Origin: CAIWHR01 sp963717695
GTDB lineage: Bacteria > Pseudomonadota > Gammaproteobacteria > Burkholderiales > Casimicrobiaceae
Direction of reading: 5' to 3'
DNA length: 64,000 bases
Assembly: GCA_963717695.1 (NCBI GenBank)
Contig: CAVQWR010000007.1
Span: forward strand, 496,001-560,000
Shown: piece after piece, positions 24,903-33,408 of the stretch
How positions within the stretch are numbered: the first letter of the stretch is position 1
How the letters are laid out: each line of letters opens with the position of its first letter
Made by a program: the position numbers and the translations under genes
The notes under the pieces: model-generated
Database searches by the model: none
The model's input: only the letters and a program-made list of their open reading frames with translations
What the model was told of the DNA's origin: nothing

Positions 24903-25535
24903 ATGAATACCGACCGCGACCGCTTCGATCGTGCGATCGCCGCCTTCGACGCGGCGAACGCGCAGGATTCGAATCGCGAGTCCGTCGCGGGAATCGACCG
25001 GCCAAGGGAACTCGTCTACGCCGAGCGCATGACCGCGATGCAGCACCGGTTCGCGCCCGACGCGTCCGAGGTCGTGCGCCTTGCCGTGCGCTGCCAGCAC
25101 ATCGAGCGGTGGAAGATCCCGCGCGCCGAATACGCGATGGACCGGATAGGCTACCTGCAGTGGCGCAAGCGTCTCAACAAGTTCCACGGCGAGGTCGCCG
25201 GCGGCATCCTGCGGCAGATCGGCTATGACGAGCCGACGATCGCCCGCGTCGCCAGGCTGCTCATGAAGGAAGGGCTCAAAAGCGACGCCGAGGCGCAGAT
25301 GCTGGAAGACGTGGTCGACCTCGTTTTCATCGAGCATTACCTCGCTGACTTTGTCTCGAAGCACGGCCAGTACGACCTCGCGAAATTCACCGATATCCTC
25401 GCGAAGACCGCGAAGAAGATGTCGCCGCGCGGCCGTGCGGCGGCGGTGACGCTGCTCGCGCTGCCGCCCGACCTCGCGCCGCTCGTGCGGACCGTGATGG
25501 AAGGGGCGGTGGCGGAAACCGCGCCCCCGTCCTGA
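24903..25535 (+). CDS. DUF4202-family protein
   Basis: 210 residues, soluble and mostly helical, with R-F-D-R-A-I-A-A-F-D-A-A-N near the start and many conserved His/Glu (R-C-Q-H-I-E-R-W, F-H-G-E-V, E-D-V-V-D-L-V-F-I-E-H-Y) that resemble an HD-like metal site. I recognise it as DUF4202, a family often encoded among sulfur-metabolism genes; no activity is established. It is divergent from sulP, so both may share the control region with the palindrome. Confidence 0.8.
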   Translation: MNTDRDRFDRAIAAFDAANAQDSNRESVAGIDRPRELVYAERMTAMQHRFAPDASEVVRLAVRCQHIERWKIPRAEYAMDRIGYLQWRKRLNKFHGEVAGGILRQIGYDEPTIARVARLLMKEGLKSDAEAQMLEDVVDLVFIEHYLADFVSKHGQYDLAKFTDILAKTAKKMSPRGRAAAVTLLALPPDLAPLVRTVMEGAVAETAPPS

Positions 25536-25636
25536 GGCAGCCCGGTTCGGCTGGAGCCCGGGCGCCGCGCCGGAAGGTTCCGCCTTTGCAGGTGACATGG
25601 CGGCGGCCGTCGCGACCGCCCTGCAGTCGAGCCTCG

Positions 25637-25893
25637 TCAGTCGATGACGAGGTGGACGGGTGCCTTCTCCAATTCCCACTTGCCGGTATTCCGGTCATGG
25701 CGGGACAAGGTGAAGCAATGCCGGTTCTCGTCATCGAGCTTCATGTGTACTCGGAGGGCGCGTAGTCTTCCGGGCCGCTGGCCCAGGCGCCCGAGCAGGT
25801 GGCGCGCGAGCCCAGCACGTACGGCTCGGAAGTCGTCAGCTCCGGGCTGATGTGCTTGGGGTCGATATTCAGCGAGGTCCACACCACACCCAT
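25637..25893 (-). pseudogene. Remnant of a second aprA
   Basis: Two stretches of an APS reductase alpha subunit are fused. The first reads D-P-K-H-I-S-P-E-L-T-T-S-E-P-Y-V-L-G-S-R and ends S-G-P-E-D-Y-A-P-S-E-Y, matching about residues 350-400 of AprA. The second, in a shifted frame overlapping at ATGA, reads M-K-L-D-D-E-N-R-H-C-F-T-L-S-R and E-K-A-P-V, matching the last ~35 residues. Everything between is deleted. It is clearly diverged from the intact aprA at 27220 and looks like the other AprA lineage. It lies at the tail of the apr operon. Confidence 0.75.
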
Positions 25894-25991
25894 CGCAGAC
25901 GGTGAACTAAGCAATCGCCGTTGAGGCAATCCCCTTCATGGGTTCGCATCCCGGGTGCGCGAACCGGCACATCCATGTCCCGGCATGACGC

Positions 25992-26153
25992 CTACGGCTG
26001 CTTCGGTGTCTTGTATTCGGCTTCCTTCTGGAACGGTACCCAGACGGTTTCGTAACCGACGAACCCCTTTTCGTTTGGCGGCATCTGACGCGTTGTCAGA
26101 AAACGCGTTTGGCCGTCGGGAACCTTGGGGGGGGGCTGCTTCTGCTCGCTCAT
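25992..26153 (-). CDS. 53-residue protein at the end of the apr operon
   Basis: A short frame MSEQKQPPPKVPDGQTRF..., rich in Pro, Lys and Gln, with a compact core G-F-V-G-Y-E-T-V-W-V-P-F-Q-K. A ribosome site AAAGGTG precedes ATG 26153. No family recognised. Same strand as aprA, 85 bases after the SlyD-like gene. A run of nine G at its fourth to sixth Pro codons is a slippage-prone site. Composition and context support a real small gene, perhaps an Apr accessory protein. Confidence 0.55.
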   Translation of the reverse strand: MSEQKQPPPKVPDGQTRFLTTRQMPPNEKGFVGYETVWVPFQKEAEYKTPKQP

Positions 26154-26238
26154 AAGTCACCTTTCTTGCCGTGAAGTGAGGACTGCAAGTGCAATCAACT
26201 ATGCCCGAAGTTCGTCCGATGCCATTCAACACCGCCGC

Positions 26239-26794
26239 TCAAACAGGCTTCAAAAGCAACGGGTCGATATCGGCGCCCGCATTGATCGCCCCGCCCATTC
26301 TTGTCTCTACGTCAGTTGCGTCGCGCACGGTCAATATCTGGAGCGTGAAGACGACCTCTCTGCCGCAAAGCGGATTATTGCCATCGACCGTCAGGCTCTC
26401 GTCGTCCATATGCGTCACGAGAAAGCTGCGGGTCTGTCCCTTGTCATTCTCCATGAGGATGGAGGTGCCGACTTGCCGATACTCCTCGGGGACATTTTCG
26501 ATGTCGTCGGAAAAAACCAGCGACTCGTCTCTGGGGCCGAAGATCTGGTTGCCATCGATGATCACTTCGATGACGTCGCCAGCGGACTTGCCCTCGAGCT
26601 CCGCTATGGACCGAAGGGGCCAGAATTTCATTGTGCCCGTGGACATAGCCCAACGGGAACTCTACCCTGGTGAGGACATGGCCCAGCTTCCTGTCGGTCA
26701 CCTTGTAGGTCAGCTCAACAAACTTGCCGTCTCGTATGACTTCGCTCACGTCAAACCCTGACGAAATGTTCTCAAGCAGATGTGGCTCTGCCAC
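26239..26794 (-). pseudogene. SlyD-like FKBP peptidyl-prolyl isomerase, frameshifted
   Basis: The first ~65 residues (GTG start at 26794; V-E-L-T-Y-K-V-T-D, V-E-F-P-L-G-Y-V-H-G-H-N-E-I-L) and the rest (E-L-E-G-K-S-A-G-D-V-I-E-V; T-V-D-G-N-N-P-L-C-G-R) are the two halves of a SlyD/FkpB-type isomerase, but they lie in different frames. Removing one base in the CCCCTTC run near 26617 joins them. G-N-N-P-L-C-G replaces the usual G-N-H-P-L-A-G. A folding helper for the neighbouring Apr proteins is an inference from position. Either a recent frameshift or a sequence error. Confidence 0.65.
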
Positions 26795-26804
26795 TTTGCC
26801 TGAA

Positions 26805-26839
26805 CCCCCCGCGGGGGGCGGGCCGGGCTGGCCCGGCCC
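26805..26839. terminator. Twin GC hairpins in the apr operon
   Basis: CCCCCCGCGGGGGG (26805-26818) and GGGCCGGGCTGGCCCGGCCC (26820-26839) are back-to-back near-perfect palindromes between the 116-residue gene and the SlyD-like gene. With no T tract they may terminate only partly or stabilise the upstream aprBA message. Confidence 0.5.
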
Positions 26840-26848
26840 TGGGGGCGC

Positions 26849-27199
26849 TCAGAAGATGGACGCACCGAAAATCCTGACCTTTCCATCCTCATAGCCGAGG
26901 ACAAGTCTGCCAAGCCATTCGCCTTGCTTCTTGGTGCTCCGCTGGCGGTAAAGAACTGTCACATGCTCGCCCCGGCGGATGATGCCGAGTGAGTCGGCTT
27001 CTTCAGACAGATTTCTCGCCAGCTCGCTATTCGCAAACTGGTGGCCCGCAACAACCTGATCGATGGCAAGCGCCAGGGAGCTGGAAAAGTTCCTCGCGAA
27101 TTCTCCGTACTTGCCTTCGTTCGAATATTTGACGAGATCGCGCCACAGGGGCTTGGCCATGGCCAAGATCTCGTCATCGGTCTTTTCAGTGATGTTCAC
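26849..27199 (-). CDS. Uncharacterised 116-residue protein following aprA
   Basis: A soluble protein starting with GTG at 27199, 20 bases after the aprA stop. N-terminal half helical (D-D-E-I-L-A-M-A-K-P-L-W-R-D-L-V-K-Y); C-terminal half a small beta unit (H-V-T-V-L-Y-R-Q-R-S-T-K-K-Q-G-E-W, L-V-L-G-Y-E-D-G-K-V-R-I-F-G-A). I know no function. The tight linkage to aprBA suggests an accessory or assembly role for APS reductase. No cysteines, so not an iron-sulfur protein. Confidence 0.7.
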   Translation of the reverse strand: MNITEKTDDEILAMAKPLWRDLVKYSNEGKYGEFARNFSSSLALAIDQVVAGHQFANSELARNLSEEADSLGIIRRGEHVTVLYRQRSTKKQGEWLGRLVLGYEDGKVRIFGASIF

Positions 27200-27219
27200 G
27201 CGCGTGCCCGGAGATCCTG

Positions 27220-29088
27220 CTACTTCTCCTCCCCAACCAGGTGATAACAAGGCGCCTTCTCCATGGTGTATTCGCCGGTCTTCGGATCGCGACGCGAAAC
27301 CGTCAGCACATGCCAGTTTTCGTCGTCCAGCTTCATGGCGTCGCCCCGGTAGTAGTAACCCGGCCAACGGGTCTCCTTGCGGAACAGCGTGTGCTGCGTG
27401 ACGCACTCGGCAGCGCGATGACGGTGCATCAATTCCCACGCGCGCAGCAACTCGTGAATGTCCTTTGCGGCCAGGCTCTGGAGGTCTTCCTCCATGATCT
27501 TGAGCTTCTTGAGAGCGATATTCAGGAGCTTCTCGTTGGTCATGTAGCTGACGGTCACTCCGCCGCAATACTCGTCCATCAGCTTCTGCAGGCGTTCCAG
27601 GCCCTGCTTGGGATTGATGTAGTGCGGGTTGACATCGCCCGCCACAATCTCATTGCGGTAGACCCTGTAGTGCTCCAGGGGCTTGTAGATCTCCTCCTTG
27701 CGGCGCTTGATCTGCTCATCGGATACGACAATGCCTTCGGCCTTCCCGTCGTCGATGTACTTGCAGGCGGCCTTCGCGGCGAGACGGCCTTCGGTGAACG
27801 ACCCCGACGAGAAGGCGTGCGGCGTGCCGCCGACCGCGTCACCGGCGCCGAACAGACCTTCGATCGTCGTCATGCGGTTGTAGCCCCAGAAATACTCGGG
27901 AGGGGAAATGTCCTCGGGGCCGGAGCACCAGGCACCCGAACCGGTCGCGTGGGAGCCCATGACGTAGGGCTCGGAGGTGGTCAGCTCCGGATTCTCGTTC
28001 TTGGGATCGACATCGGTAGCGGCCCACAGAACTGCCTGGCCGATGGTCATGCCGAGGAAGTTTTCCCAACCGACCTCTTCCAGATGAGGATCCTGGAAGG
28101 CGCGCATGGTCACCATGTGAATCGGGCCGCGGCCGGCATTGACTTCGCTGATCAGCGCGTGGTTGCGCAAACAGGTCGGGATGGGCCGATGCGTCAGGTG
28201 CGAAGCTTCCGGATCGAGATACTCCTTGCCGACCATTTTCTGCAGTTCGGGGAACCACTTGGACTCGTACTCTTCGCCCACGCCGTTTTGCGTATAGGTC
28301 TTCAGGTGCAGGAAGTAGGCGCCGACCGGGCCATAGCCGTCCTTGAAACGCGCCAGCACGATGCGATTTTCCATCTGCGTCATCTTGGCGCCGGCATTGA
28401 TCATGAGGCCATAGGCAGACGCGGACGACCAGGGCGCATACCAGGTCCGGCCGGAACCTTCGCCCACCGAGCGCGGTTTGAAGATGTTGGAGGCACCGCC
28501 CGCGCCGCAGATCACGGTCTTGGACTTGAAGACGTGGTAGTTGCCAGTGCGGACGTTGAACCCGACGGCACCGGCAACCCGGTTGTCCTTGCTGTCGTCC
28601 ATCAGCAGGTGGGTGACGCAGATGCGGTTGAAGATCTTGTCCGCCGATTTTTTTGCGGCCTCGGCCACGATGGGCTTGTAGGACTCGCCGTGAATCATGA
28701 TCTGCCATCGCCCTTCACGCAGATAGCGCCCGGTTTTCGGGTCCTTCATGATGGGCAGGCCCCACTCCTCGAACTGATGCACCGAGGAGTCAACGTGACG
28801 GGCCATATCGAACAGCAGGTCTTCCCGCACCATACCCATCAGGTCGATGCGCGCGTAGCGGACATGGTCCTCCGGGTTGTTTTCGCCCCAGCGTGTGCCC
28901 ATGTAGCAGTTGATCGCGTACAGACCCTGGGCGACCGCACCTGAGCGATCGATATTGGCCTTCTCGGCAATGACGATCTTCTTGGTCTTGCCCCAGAATC
29001 TCGCCTCCCAGGCGGCGCCGGTGCCGCCAAGGCCCGCACCGACGACCAGAACGTCGATGCCGTCTTCGATGATCGTTTCGTAGGCCAT
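27220..29088 (-). CDS. aprA: Adenylylsulfate reductase alpha subunit
   Basis: 622-residue FAD subunit. In sulfur oxidisers it runs in reverse, joining sulfite and AMP to APS in the cytoplasm. FAD motif V-V-G-A-G-L-G-G-T-G-A-A near 15; I-D-R-S-G-A-V-A-Q-G-L; substrate-region H-L-T-H-R-P-I-P-T-C-L-R-N-H and E-L-T-T-S-E-P-Y-V-M-G-S-H-A-T-G-S-G-A-W. The start shares one base with the aprB stop (TAATG). It is intact and of full family length. Partners: AprB, the membrane protein AprM, and Sat, which turns APS into sulfate plus ATP. Confidence 0.97.
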   Translation of the reverse strand: MAYETIIEDGIDVLVVGAGLGGTGAAWEARFWGKTKKIVIAEKANIDRSGAVAQGLYAINCYMGTRWGENNPEDHVRYARIDLMGMVREDLLFDMARHVDSSVHQFEEWGLPIMKDPKTGRYLREGRWQIMIHGESYKPIVAEAAKKSADKIFNRICVTHLLMDDSKDNRVAGAVGFNVRTGNYHVFKSKTVICGAGGASNIFKPRSVGEGSGRTWYAPWSSASAYGLMINAGAKMTQMENRIVLARFKDGYGPVGAYFLHLKTYTQNGVGEEYESKWFPELQKMVGKEYLDPEASHLTHRPIPTCLRNHALISEVNAGRGPIHMVTMRAFQDPHLEEVGWENFLGMTIGQAVLWAATDVDPKNENPELTTSEPYVMGSHATGSGAWCSGPEDISPPEYFWGYNRMTTIEGLFGAGDAVGGTPHAFSSGSFTEGRLAAKAACKYIDDGKAEGIVVSDEQIKRRKEEIYKPLEHYRVYRNEIVAGDVNPHYINPKQGLERLQKLMDEYCGGVTVSYMTNEKLLNIALKKLKIMEEDLQSLAAKDIHELLRAWELMHRHRAAECVTQHTLFRKETRWPGYYYRGDAMKLDDENWHVLTVSRRDPKTGEYTMEKAPCYHLVGEEK

Positions 29089-29567
29089 TAGTAGTAGACC
29101 CCCATCTTCATCTTGAGACCTGCGGATTCAAGCGTACGCAGACCGCCGTCATCCATGCGGATGTATTTCGGTTCGCTGTACAGCAGTTCGCCGTCGCGCA
29201 TTTCCTTGCTGGGTCCTGGAACATCCGCGAGCTTGGGGATCGCCTGTCCCCAGGGCTTGGTGGTGATGGGCGACAGGAAGTTCTTTTCCGTGCCGTTGCG
29301 GAACTTGATCTTCCAGGCGATCGTGCCTTTCCGTTCGTCGCGCTGGACGCGAACGCTGTGGCCCAGCGGGGCAAAGTCGGCATATCCGCGCACATCGATC
29401 GCATTCTGCGGGCAGGCCTTCACGCAGGAGTAGCACTCCCAGCACATGTTCGGCTCGATGTTGTAGGCGCGCCGATAGGTCTTATCGATGTGCATGATGT
29501 CGGATGGGCAGATGTCGACGCAATGTCCGCATCCGTCGCACCTTGTCATATAGACGAAGGTAGGCAT
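29088..29567 (-). CDS. aprB: Adenylylsulfate reductase beta subunit
   Basis: 159 residues with two [4Fe-4S] motifs, C-D-G-C-G-H-C-V-D-I-C-P and C-W-E-C-Y-S-C-V-K-A-C-P, within the first 60 residues, and a C-terminal arm that wraps AprA. It passes electrons from the flavin to the membrane partner. A GGAG ribosome site precedes the ATG. Directly upstream of aprA with one-base overlap. Confidence 0.97.
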   Translation of the reverse strand: MPTFVYMTRCDGCGHCVDICPSDIMHIDKTYRRAYNIEPNMCWECYSCVKACPQNAIDVRGYADFAPLGHSVRVQRDERKGTIAWKIKFRNGTEKNFLSPITTKPWGQAIPKLADVPGPSKEMRDGELLYSEPKYIRMDDGGLRTLESAGLKMKMGVYY

Positions 29568-29613
29568 AAGCTGGCTCCTTGATGTGTTCCGCTAGAACCT
29601 GACGGGCTGTTTC

Positions 29614-30459
29614 CTAATAGTGGCGCGGTGCTTCGCGCTTGATGCCGAGCCCCATGTCCATGGGGGCATCTCGCAATAGTTCCATCGAGTGTCTTTCCCG
29701 TTGTGCAGGATCGTCCCGGGTCTGCACGGGCAGATTGGCGCACGTGCCATTCGCCTTGGAGACTCGTTTCTCGAAGGCCGCCGCGGGCTTGAAGAACATG
29801 TGGGCGAACTTGGACCAGGGCACCGATCCGAACAGCACCGTCGTGGCGATGACGTACAAGCCGAAGAACACGATGGCCCCGGAACTCGCCCTTCGTCTGC
29901 AGGAACGCCCAGATCAGGCCCACCGTCGCGCTGCCCAGCAGCGAGAGGATGAACAGATCCGCGCGCATGATGCGCAGCGGCGAACCTGCCCTCGGCGGCG
30001 ACATCGACGCGAATGAAGAACCAGAACCAGTATCCGCCGAGGCAGATCATCAGGCCGCCGATCCACCAGAGCAGCGGCAGGATACCCGGCGCCGGCGTCG
30101 CGGGCGTCGGGTAGCCGAACACCATGACGGCGGTCGTGACGAAATAGATGAGGAATCCGTACATGGTCAGAAGATGGGCGAGCCGGCGACGCGGGTTGCA
30201 GAATTCTCCGGAGGTCAGGACGTCGACGAGGCCGGTCTGGACGGCGAGCGACACCCATTCGCCACCACCGATGGTCTTCGACCCTTTGCTCTGCGACTTC
30301 CGCCAGTTGGCGAAGAAATACCTGGCGCTCCCCTTGTGTACGACGTCGAACAACGTCCCTGCCGCAACCAGAGACGATCATGATGACGACGTAGACCTGC
30401 ATGACGGCAGGCGGTATGGACGCCGAAAGCTCGGCAAACGGATTGACAGCGAACATCAT
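29614..30459 (-). pseudogene. aprM: AprM-type membrane subunit, three apparent frameshifts
   Basis: A heme-free or heme b membrane anchor thought to take electrons from AprBA to quinone. The protein is readable only by changing frame three times: M-F-A-V-N-P-F-A-E-L...V-V-I-M-I-V-S, then V-A-A-G-T-L-F-D-V-V-H-K-G-S-A-R-Y-F-F to F-I-R-V-D-V-A-A-E-G, then S-P-L-R-I-M-R-A-D-L-F-I-L-S-L-L, then V-F-F-G-L-Y-V-I-A-T-T-V-L-F-G-S-V-P-W. Breaks fall near 30370, 29990 and 29885. All helices and the end are otherwise kept, so sequence error competes with true decay. Confidence 0.7.
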
Positions 30460-30502
30460 CGACCTCCAGATCCGGACTCGAGGGTCCGGTGCATGTTGTG
30501 TC

Positions 30503-31033
30503 TCAAGGAAGAACCTTCGATTGCGAGTCGAGTGTATGCACATCGAAACGCATCGCGTCGAGGTCGCCCAGCATCCAGGTTGCGGGCGCGGCGAGGCCGG
30601 CGATCGTCCCCGGATTGACCAGCCAGGATTCGCCGCCCTTGACGTTCGCGACGCGGCGCATCTCCGCCTGATGCGAGTGCCCGCAGCAAACGAGATCCCA
30701 TTCGCCGGTGCAGGCCATTGCGTGACCGTATTCCGGGTAGTGCACCAGAAAGATCTTGCGCCCGCCGAGCTCCAGACGAGCGTTGGGACCGTGATATTGA
30801 AGCTGCCCCCCGGTCTCGCGCACCCAGCGCGCGAGCGAGACGGGGTCGCCGAGATTGTTCCCGTCGACGAGATGCAGCGGCAATCCCACGGCCAGCGCGG
30901 CGCGCAGGGTCTGCGTGCCGATGAGGTCGCCGCAGTGGAACACTGCCTGCGCGCCGTGATCCGCGGCCGCGCGCACCGCGGCGGCGAGCGGATCGGCGCG
31001 GTCGTGGCTGTCGGAGACGATGCAGATTTTCAC
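30503..31033 (-). CDS. YfcE/MJ0936-type metallophosphoesterase
   Basis: 176 residues with the calcineurin-like metal motifs S-D-S-H-D near residue 7, F-H-C-G-D-L, G-N-N, V-H-Y-P and C-C-G-H-S-H-Q. The usual G-N-C-D is here G-N-N-L-G-D and the G-T-P/V-H-G segment is V-H-Y-P-E-Y-G-H. Family members split phosphodiesters of nucleotides. Placed between sat and aprM with spacers of 29 and 43 bases, it is in the APS operon, so a nucleotide product such as AMP/ADP derivatives or a diadenosine by-product could be its substrate (inference). Confidence 0.88.
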   Translation of the reverse strand: MKICIVSDSHDRADPLAAAVRAAADHGAQAVFHCGDLIGTQTLRAALAVGLPLHLVDGNNLGDPVSLARWVRETGGQLQYHGPNARLELGGRKIFLVHYPEYGHAMACTGEWDLVCCGHSHQAEMRRVANVKGGESWLVNPGTIAGLAAPATWMLGDLDAMRFDVHTLDSQSKVLP

Positions 31034-31062
31034 GTGCGCATCCTGGCTTCTGGATTCTTTCT

Positions 31063-32277
31063 CTAGCGCGCCGAGTGACCGGCGAGCTTGACCTCAACCT
31101 TTTCGGACGCATCGAGCCCTGCGTAGTAATCACGCAGGATCGCCAATACCTCGGGCCGGCTGAACTCCGGCGGCACCTCGCTGCCTTCGGACAGCCATTT
31201 GCGGAGCTTCGTCCCGGAAACGAGCAGCCGATCGGCGTCGTCGTGGGGGCACGTGCGGCCGGAGGCCATGCCACCGCATCGGTAGCACCAGAACGTCCAG
31301 TCGATCTTGAGTGGTCGCGTCTGCAGCACGCCCTTCGGAATGTGGTCGAAGATGTGGTGCGCGTCGAACGGACCGTAGTAGCTGCCGACACCCGCGTGAT
31401 CGCGCCCGACGATCTGGTGCGAGCAGCCGTAGTTCTGGCGGAACAGCGCGTGCAGCAGCGCCTCCCGCGGCCCCGCATAGCGCATATCCAGCGGATAACC
31501 CGCCTGCACGACGGTCCGGCCCACGAAATATCGTTCCGTCAGGGCCGTAATCGCGCGGGTGCGCACGCCGGCGGGAATGTCACCGGGCTTGAGCGCGCCA
31601 AGCAGCGAATGGACCAGGACGCCATCGCAGACTTCGATCGCTATCTTGGCCAGGTACTCGTGCGACCGGTGCATCGGATTGCGCGTCTGGAATGCTGCGA
31701 TCGTCTTCCAGCCGAGCGTGGAGAACAACGCGCGTGTCTCCGCCGGGGTCATGAACAGGGCGCCGTACTGCTCGGCGAATCCACCCGTCGAGAGCACCTT
31801 GATCGGCCCGGCGAGATTGACCGCGGGCTGTCCAAGCACCATCTTGACGCCAGGGTGCTCGGGATCGGTCGTGCGGAAGATGGTCGCGCACTCGTGCGCC
31901 TTGTTGATTGCGTACTTCTCGGTGACCAGCATCGTGGCGAGCGGCTGCCCGTCGTCAGGATCGACAAGCGCGATCTCGCGACCGGTCCGGATCGTATCGA
32001 CGAACGCCTGGTCGGCGGACAGGGTGATCGGGATCGGCCAGAACAGGCCGCTCGCCGTGCTCATGCCATCGCAGACGCCTTGCCAGTCGGCGTGCGTCAT
32101 GAAGCCCTCGAGCGGCGTGAAGCCGCCGATGCCGAGCATCACGATGTCGCCTTTTTCCCGTGAGCTGACGGTCAGCTTGGGCAGTGTCGCGGCGCGCCGC
32201 TTTTCATCAGCGAGCACGTCACCCCGGAGCAGCAGCGGCCGGAGGTCGCCGCCACCGTGTGGACTAACCAGCGGCAT
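31063..32277 (-). CDS. sat: ATP sulfurylase (dissimilatory Sat)
   Basis: 404 residues. In sulfur oxidisers it converts APS plus pyrophosphate into sulfate and ATP. Visible are the nucleotide motifs Q-T-R-N-P-M-H-R-S-H and G-R-D-H-A-G-V-G, plus V-H-S-L-L-G where H-P-L-x-G is commoner, and a C-terminal zinc-type C-Y-R-C-G-G...C-P-H. ATG 32277 gives the normal M-P-L-V-S-P-H-G-G start. The 135-base spacer to soeC carries a plausible promoter (TTTGCC/TATAAG on the minus strand near 32365-32390). Confidence 0.95.
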   Translation of the reverse strand: MPLVSPHGGGDLRPLLLRGDVLADEKRRAATLPKLTVSSREKGDIVMLGIGGFTPLEGFMTHADWQGVCDGMSTASGLFWPIPITLSADQAFVDTIRTGREIALVDPDDGQPLATMLVTEKYAINKAHECATIFRTTDPEHPGVKMVLGQPAVNLAGPIKVLSTGGFAEQYGALFMTPAETRALFSTLGWKTIAAFQTRNPMHRSHEYLAKIAIEVCDGVLVHSLLGALKPGDIPAGVRTRAITALTERYFVGRTVVQAGYPLDMRYAGPREALLHALFRQNYGCSHQIVGRDHAGVGSYYGPFDAHHIFDHIPKGVLQTRPLKIDWTFWCYRCGGMASGRTCPHDDADRLLVSGTKLRKWLSEGSEVPPEFSRPEVLAILRDYYAGLDASEKVEVKLAGHSAR

Positions 32278-32412
32278 GTTGAGCGCCCATTCCCGTGAGA
32301 CAAGCGTTGGCCTCGCGCGGCCGGATGCCACCCGGCGCTCCCCTCATATCATTCGAGGCTGAACTTATAACCATAAGCGCTTCGGGCAAAAAGAACTTGA
32401 TCCGCGTTAACT

Positions 32413-33393
32413 TCATGCCACGGCCTGGTAATAGAGATTCTGCGGATGGCTGGCCTGCGCGAAAAAGAACCAGCGCTCGGCGAGAAGCCCGAGCAATTGA
32501 ACGACGAACGCGAGGCGCAGCAGAGTGTCCGGCGCACCCGACCAGCAGGCGCCCTGCAGTGCGAGGGGAATGGCGAACGCTGCGAGCAGGAACATCCATT
32601 TGATGCGGCGCAGCACGGATTCCGGCTGGCCGTGGAAGAACTCGCGGGTGTTGAAGGATCCGCCCATGAATCCCATCGACTTCTGGGCGATCCGGGGATG
32701 CTTGATCCCGATGGCGGTCTGGAGCGTCGACTTGGGCCGCAGCCGCGAATTCCTGATGAGCGAGGCGAGACGACTTGCAAGGCCCAGCATGGTGAGGACG
32801 AATGCCCAGCCGGCAAGGAAACGCACGAGGTCGGGTGCGACACGGCCCGCGAAGGCGGCGGCGAGGGTGAAGCCGGAAGCGCCACCCAGCAGGGTGAAAT
32901 TGATCACGGTCAGCGGGCTCGCCCACTCGCGCAGGAACGGCAGGCAGGCATAGATCATCGCCGTGCACAGGAACAGCGCGAACGCGAGCAGGGTGCCAAG
33001 CACGCCCAGCACGACCGTTGCGTCGATTGCGACGCCGGACGGCAGGGAGGCGAGCACCGGTCTCCAGCCGACGAGGTGGGCGGCGCCGTACAGGAACACG
33101 GTTCCCATCAGTGCCGGCAGCACGATCACTTCGCGCGACAGCCACGACGTTCGCCACATGGCGGCGGCGCGCCAGGCACGCTCGGGGCGTCCGAGATGAA
33201 AGAACGACGCGACGAGCCCGCCAATCAGGAAGGCGAGGGCGATGAGGCTGCCGTGCGCGTAGAACAGGTGCCCGTCCTGCGGCGGAAGCAGGCCGAACAG
33301 CGCGTAGAGCTGCACGGCAAAGAGCGCGAGGAAAAGTCCCTGCCCGACGCCGATCAGCGTGGTGAGGAAAAGGACGGAAAAATCGGGCCGCAT
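32413..33393 (-). CDS. soeC: Sulfite dehydrogenase membrane subunit SoeC (DmsC-like)
   Basis: 326 residues with about eight membrane helices and DmsC-family features (F-F-H-L-G-R-P-E-R-A-W-R-A near residue 65, S-W-L-S-R-E). It anchors SoeAB on the cytoplasmic face and delivers electrons to quinone. It starts 15 bases after soeB. The three soe genes and sat face the same way. Confidence 0.92.
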   Translation of the reverse strand: MRPDFSVLFLTTLIGVGQGLFLALFAVQLYALFGLLPPQDGHLFYAHGSLIALAFLIGGLVASFFHLGRPERAWRAAAMWRTSWLSREVIVLPALMGTVFLYGAAHLVGWRPVLASLPSGVAIDATVVLGVLGTLLAFALFLCTAMIYACLPFLREWASPLTVINFTLLGGASGFTLAAAFAGRVAPDLVRFLAGWAFVLTMLGLASRLASLIRNSRLRPKSTLQTAIGIKHPRIAQKSMGFMGGSFNTREFFHGQPESVLRRIKWMFLLAAFAIPLALQGACWSGAPDTLLRLAFVVQLLGLLAERWFFFAQASHPQNLYYQAVA

Positions 33394-33408
33394 GCGTCGT
33401 CTCGCCGA

